From assembly GCF_905163445.1 (NCBI RefSeq), contig NC_053201.1, forward strand, positions 8,628,001-8,692,000: a stretch of 64,000 nt of DNA. The letters are read 5' to 3'. The DNA comes from Pararge aegeria. Lineage: Eukaryota; Arthropoda; Insecta; Lepidoptera; Nymphalidae. Of the stretch, positions 60,913 to 64,000 are shown piece by piece; the stretch's first letter is position 1; each line of letters begins with the position of its first letter. Below the pieces are notes generated by a model, which did no database searches, had not been told where the DNA came from, and worked only from the letters and a program-made list of their open reading frames with translations. Position numbers and translations under genes: made by a program.

Positions 60913-63900
60913 ATGAATTTCCGACGATCACGAACTAGGTCGCGTCGGAATTCAATGAACATAATGGTTTCTACTGAGAAGTGGCGTAACTATAGAAGAA
61001 AGTTTTCTCGCCGTGGAAATGAGTGTCTGGATGAAGACTCGGAGGACGATATGCCTAGAGCTAGTGAGCTTAAAGAATGGGTTGATGAATTCTTCGTTCG
61101 AAAAAGTACGGTCTCGAACCAATCAGATCAAGATGTGGAGGTTAACCTTACAAAAAAACAAACCTTAGTTTTAGCCACTTTGGTACCAGATGAAATACTT
61201 CTAATGGATAAGTAATAGGAATTAACAAAGTAGTTCTTGAAATTTAATTGTATCAAACTTTATGAATAATCTAAATTGAGTTTAATTTTTATTACAGTTT
61301 TCAAGCAGTTGAAACAAAACGTTTTGTTGGCGTTTTAATGATGGCAGATGTGTCAGGATATACAGCTTTATCAGAAAGATACAATAACACAGGAAAAGGA
61401 GGTACCTATAGGTTGACAGTTACACTGAACACTTACCTTGGATCCCTTATAGAAGTTATATACAGTCATGGTGGTGATATAATAAAATTTGCTGGTGATG
61501 CATTCTTAGCTCTTTGGAAAACAGATAAAAGAAGTTTCTTATGCCACACCATTCATACAGCGATCGCGTGCGCCCTCATAATACAACATTCGTTTGGTTC
61601 TTATGAAACTGACGTTAAAGTAAATCTTAAAGTTAAGCTAGCAATTTCAGCAGGGAACATCATTTTTTCGCCCATCGGATCTGGAATTGACATGAATTAT
61701 ATAATTTTTGGTCTGCCTGTAATAGAAGCGAAAATAGCGGAGAGTTTATGTGGATCTGGAGAAGTAAAGTTGACTCCTACAGCGTGGGGGCACTGTTACT
61801 CAAGAAACTATGATCATGATATCAGTAACGATGGTCACGTTACAATAAAAGCAATACTATATGATCCACGGGAAGAAGATATCAGTAAGCCTTTTCTCGG
61901 CTTTGGAACTATGATCCGTCAAATTAACAAACCATTCGTAACTTTAGAAAATCTACCAGATTTTCTTTTAAATGATTCTGCACAAATAAGCACGGCAGAT
62001 ATATCTAAGAGAAGTGAAGTACTAAATTTACGTAAAACAATATTAAAAGCGGAAGGAAGGAATATTGGTTCAGAAATAAGAAAATTTATGATCAGGCCTG
62101 TTTTAACCCAAATCGATGCTCATCAACCTTTAGAGTACCTGACGGAAATGAGACAAGTCTCTATTTTATTTGTTACCCTGAAGCCTAAAGAATGTCCTTT
62201 CCCGCAACTCATAACGATAGTAAATAACGCATACCAAATAACCAGCGATATCGTATACAAGTCTATGGGCTGCGTAAACAAAATTATTCTTTTTGATAAA
62301 GATGTTATGATTTTAGTGATTTTTGGGTTACGTGGTTTTAAACATGAATCGGAAGCCCAAGCTGCTTTAAAATGTGCTTATAGTATAAAAAAAAGTGTTT
62401 CAGCCCTTGATGGTGTCTCAGAAGTGTCTATTGGCGTCACTACTGGTCAAGTATATTGTGGAGTGGTTGGTCATCCTCTGCGAAGAGAGTTTACGGTAAT
62501 TGGTGCAATTGTTAATAAAGCTGCAAGATTTATGTGCAATTTTCGAAATAAAATTACTTGCGATGAAGCAACTTATGTTAAAAGTAAAATGTCCAGTAAC
62601 GGGTTTACCTTACAACCACCTACAGAACTCAAAGGAATTATTCATCCAGGCAAGATTTATGAATATACGGAAGAGATTAGGATAAAAGAATTGTTTGGTA
62701 TCCCCTTAATACCACCGTTGCTAAACCGATATGACGAAATGGAATACTTCAAAAATTGGCTTAATGAAGCCCATTTATCTTATAGGGATTTTAATGCATT
62801 ATTACTTATTGGCGAAAGTAGGATTGGCAAAACGAGATTATTAGAATGGATGGCACGATACGCTAGGAATAAAGATCTCAAAGTATGCTATTTGAGCTTA
62901 ACTTCGATACATTCAGCAACGCCATATTTGGCACTAAGTCAACTTATTGAAAACATAATGGATCTTAAGGAGCCCATAGTTGGGTTTGAAAAGGAAGAGA
63001 AAATTGTTGAACTACTACAAAACTATAGCGACGATTTGAGTTATTTAAATAATATAATAAATGTTCGTTTTGCTTATAACGAAGATATTTATTCCCAAAA
63101 TGAAAATGGACGTAAGGAAAAAGCAAAAAAGATTTTTAAGAAATTACTTTTATCAATACCATATCCTTGTGTAATATTGTTTGACGATTTACAAAATTTA
63201 GATCCAGATTCGTGGGAATTTGTAGCTATATTATTTGATATAATGAAAATGTTTACCGTATTAACGGTCACTCGTGGTAAGTTTAGCTCAGTACACAGTT
63301 GGCTTTACGCTGTTTTTATTGAACATAATATACGTAAAATAAACTTAGGCCCTTTACGCTTTAATTGGATTGCACCACTGGCTTGCCAAATTTTAGACGT
63401 AGAAGCTGTACCAAATGATTTATGTGATGCCCTTAAAATAAAATGTAATGGAATGCCCGGGCTAGTTGAAAGTTTTATTGTTCATTTATTCTCTAATGGA
63501 GCCTTAGAGTTAAATAAAATTCATAATAGTGAACTGAAAAATTGGCTAGATGAAGATTTGCAGTTTCCGGACCCTATTTTTTTACGTCCAACAGCATTGA
63601 ATGCAAGAGATCAATTTACTTTGGACCAATTATTAGAAGAAAATAAAACGGAAGAAATCTCAATATGTTTAGTAACAAACAAGAAAGAGCTTAAGACAGA
63701 TATAAATGTCCAAAATATTGACGCTTTGATCATGATCCAAATGGATTCATTAACTCCGTATCAACAGCTTCTTTTAAAAATTGCTTCCGTTATAGGAAAT
63801 GTACTTTCAAGAGAGCTTTTGGAAAACATAATGTATAATAATAATGCTTCAACTACAGCAAAAGCAATCAAGAGATTATTTGCAATGCGTATATTGACTT

Positions 63901-64000
63901 GTGCAAATAACAAAAGAACGACTTCGGGAGGAACTATAATCTCAAATTATTCTGGTAGTTTAAATTTAATTTGCGAATGTGTATTTGATTATGAAACTGA
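60913..64000 (+). CDS. Soluble adenylyl cyclase (ADCY10-like), 3' end beyond the window
   Basis: Exon 1 is 60913-61211 and exon 2 runs from 61298 past 64000; the intron is 86 bp (GTAATA...TTACAG). At least 1000 residues are coded. The N-terminus (1-100) is unusual: an Arg/Ser-rich start (RRSRTRSRRN) then an acidic patch. Cyclase domain C1 begins near 109, with metal-binding D117 (MADVSGYT) and D167 (KFAGDAFLALW). C2 covers about 383-560, with K428, SIGVTTGQVYCG and VNKAAR (N506, R510), the positions that contact ATP in this family. A P-loop NTPase module follows: Walker A GESRIGKT (605-612) and Walker B ILFDDLQNLD (D729). This is the C1-C2-NTPase order of bicarbonate-regulated soluble cyclases, which make cAMP from ATP in cytosol, cilia or sperm. 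Catalytic residues are kept. The Arg of the bicarbonate pocket is Lys (K245). The reading frame shows no stop through 64000. Confidence 0.93.
61212..61297 (+). other. Sole intron seen in the soluble cyclase gene (86 bp)
   Basis: The donor follows ATGGATAA at 61211 and reads GTAATA; the acceptor reads TTATTACAG. Without splicing, the frame stops three bases later (ATG GAT AAG TAA). With splicing, phase is restored and the cyclase C1 domain follows at once. Confidence 0.85.

Overview
This window is eukaryotic and most likely from a lepidopteran (moth or butterfly). It is AT-rich, its genes are split by GT-AG introns, and it is dense with tRNA-headed SINEs, non-LTR retrotransposon pieces and Helitrons with TC...CTAG ends, a repeat set typical of Lepidoptera. 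Low confidence: the SINE flavour looks butterfly-like. No tRNA gene, rRNA gene or CRISPR array was found.

Layout. Bases 1-36000 hold no recognisable host gene. They contain SINEs, LINE fragments, a 2.7 kb Helitron (5448-8178) with a decayed helicase end and an apparently exact 673 bp tandem duplication, a minisatellite of about 45 bp units (18865-19715), and many perfect or near-perfect DNA hairpins.

Three host genes follow. (1) 36121-45297, plus strand: a complete 8-exon CLIP-domain trypsin-like serine protease of 388 residues, a secreted zymogen of the type used in insect immune and clotting cascades. (2) 48516-59192, minus strand: a complete 8-exon PLP-dependent decarboxylase of the cysteine-sulfinate/aspartate/glutamate decarboxylase group (484 residues, PLP lysine K290). 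(3) 60913 to the window end, plus strand: a soluble adenylyl cyclase (ADCY10-like) with two cyclase domains followed by a P-loop NTPase module. It has one 86 bp intron and is otherwise a single open exon cut by the window edge. I assembled all exon coordinates by hand from splice signals, reading frame and family motifs, and reading phase is consistent across every junction.

Genes 1 and 2 converge, with a frameshifted LINE (45742-47940) between them. Genes 2 and 3 are head to head, about 1.7 kb apart. Their products suggest no shared pathway. The introns of genes 1 and 2 carry most of the repeats in the right half.

The most unusual points are the recurrent perfect hairpins (suggesting template-switch mutation), the Helitron with its duplicated GC-rich cargo, the nearly intron-free soluble cyclase with Lys in place of a bicarbonate-binding Arg, two in-frame alternative splice donors in the protease linker, and an empty-site/filled-site pair that marks a LINE insertion.
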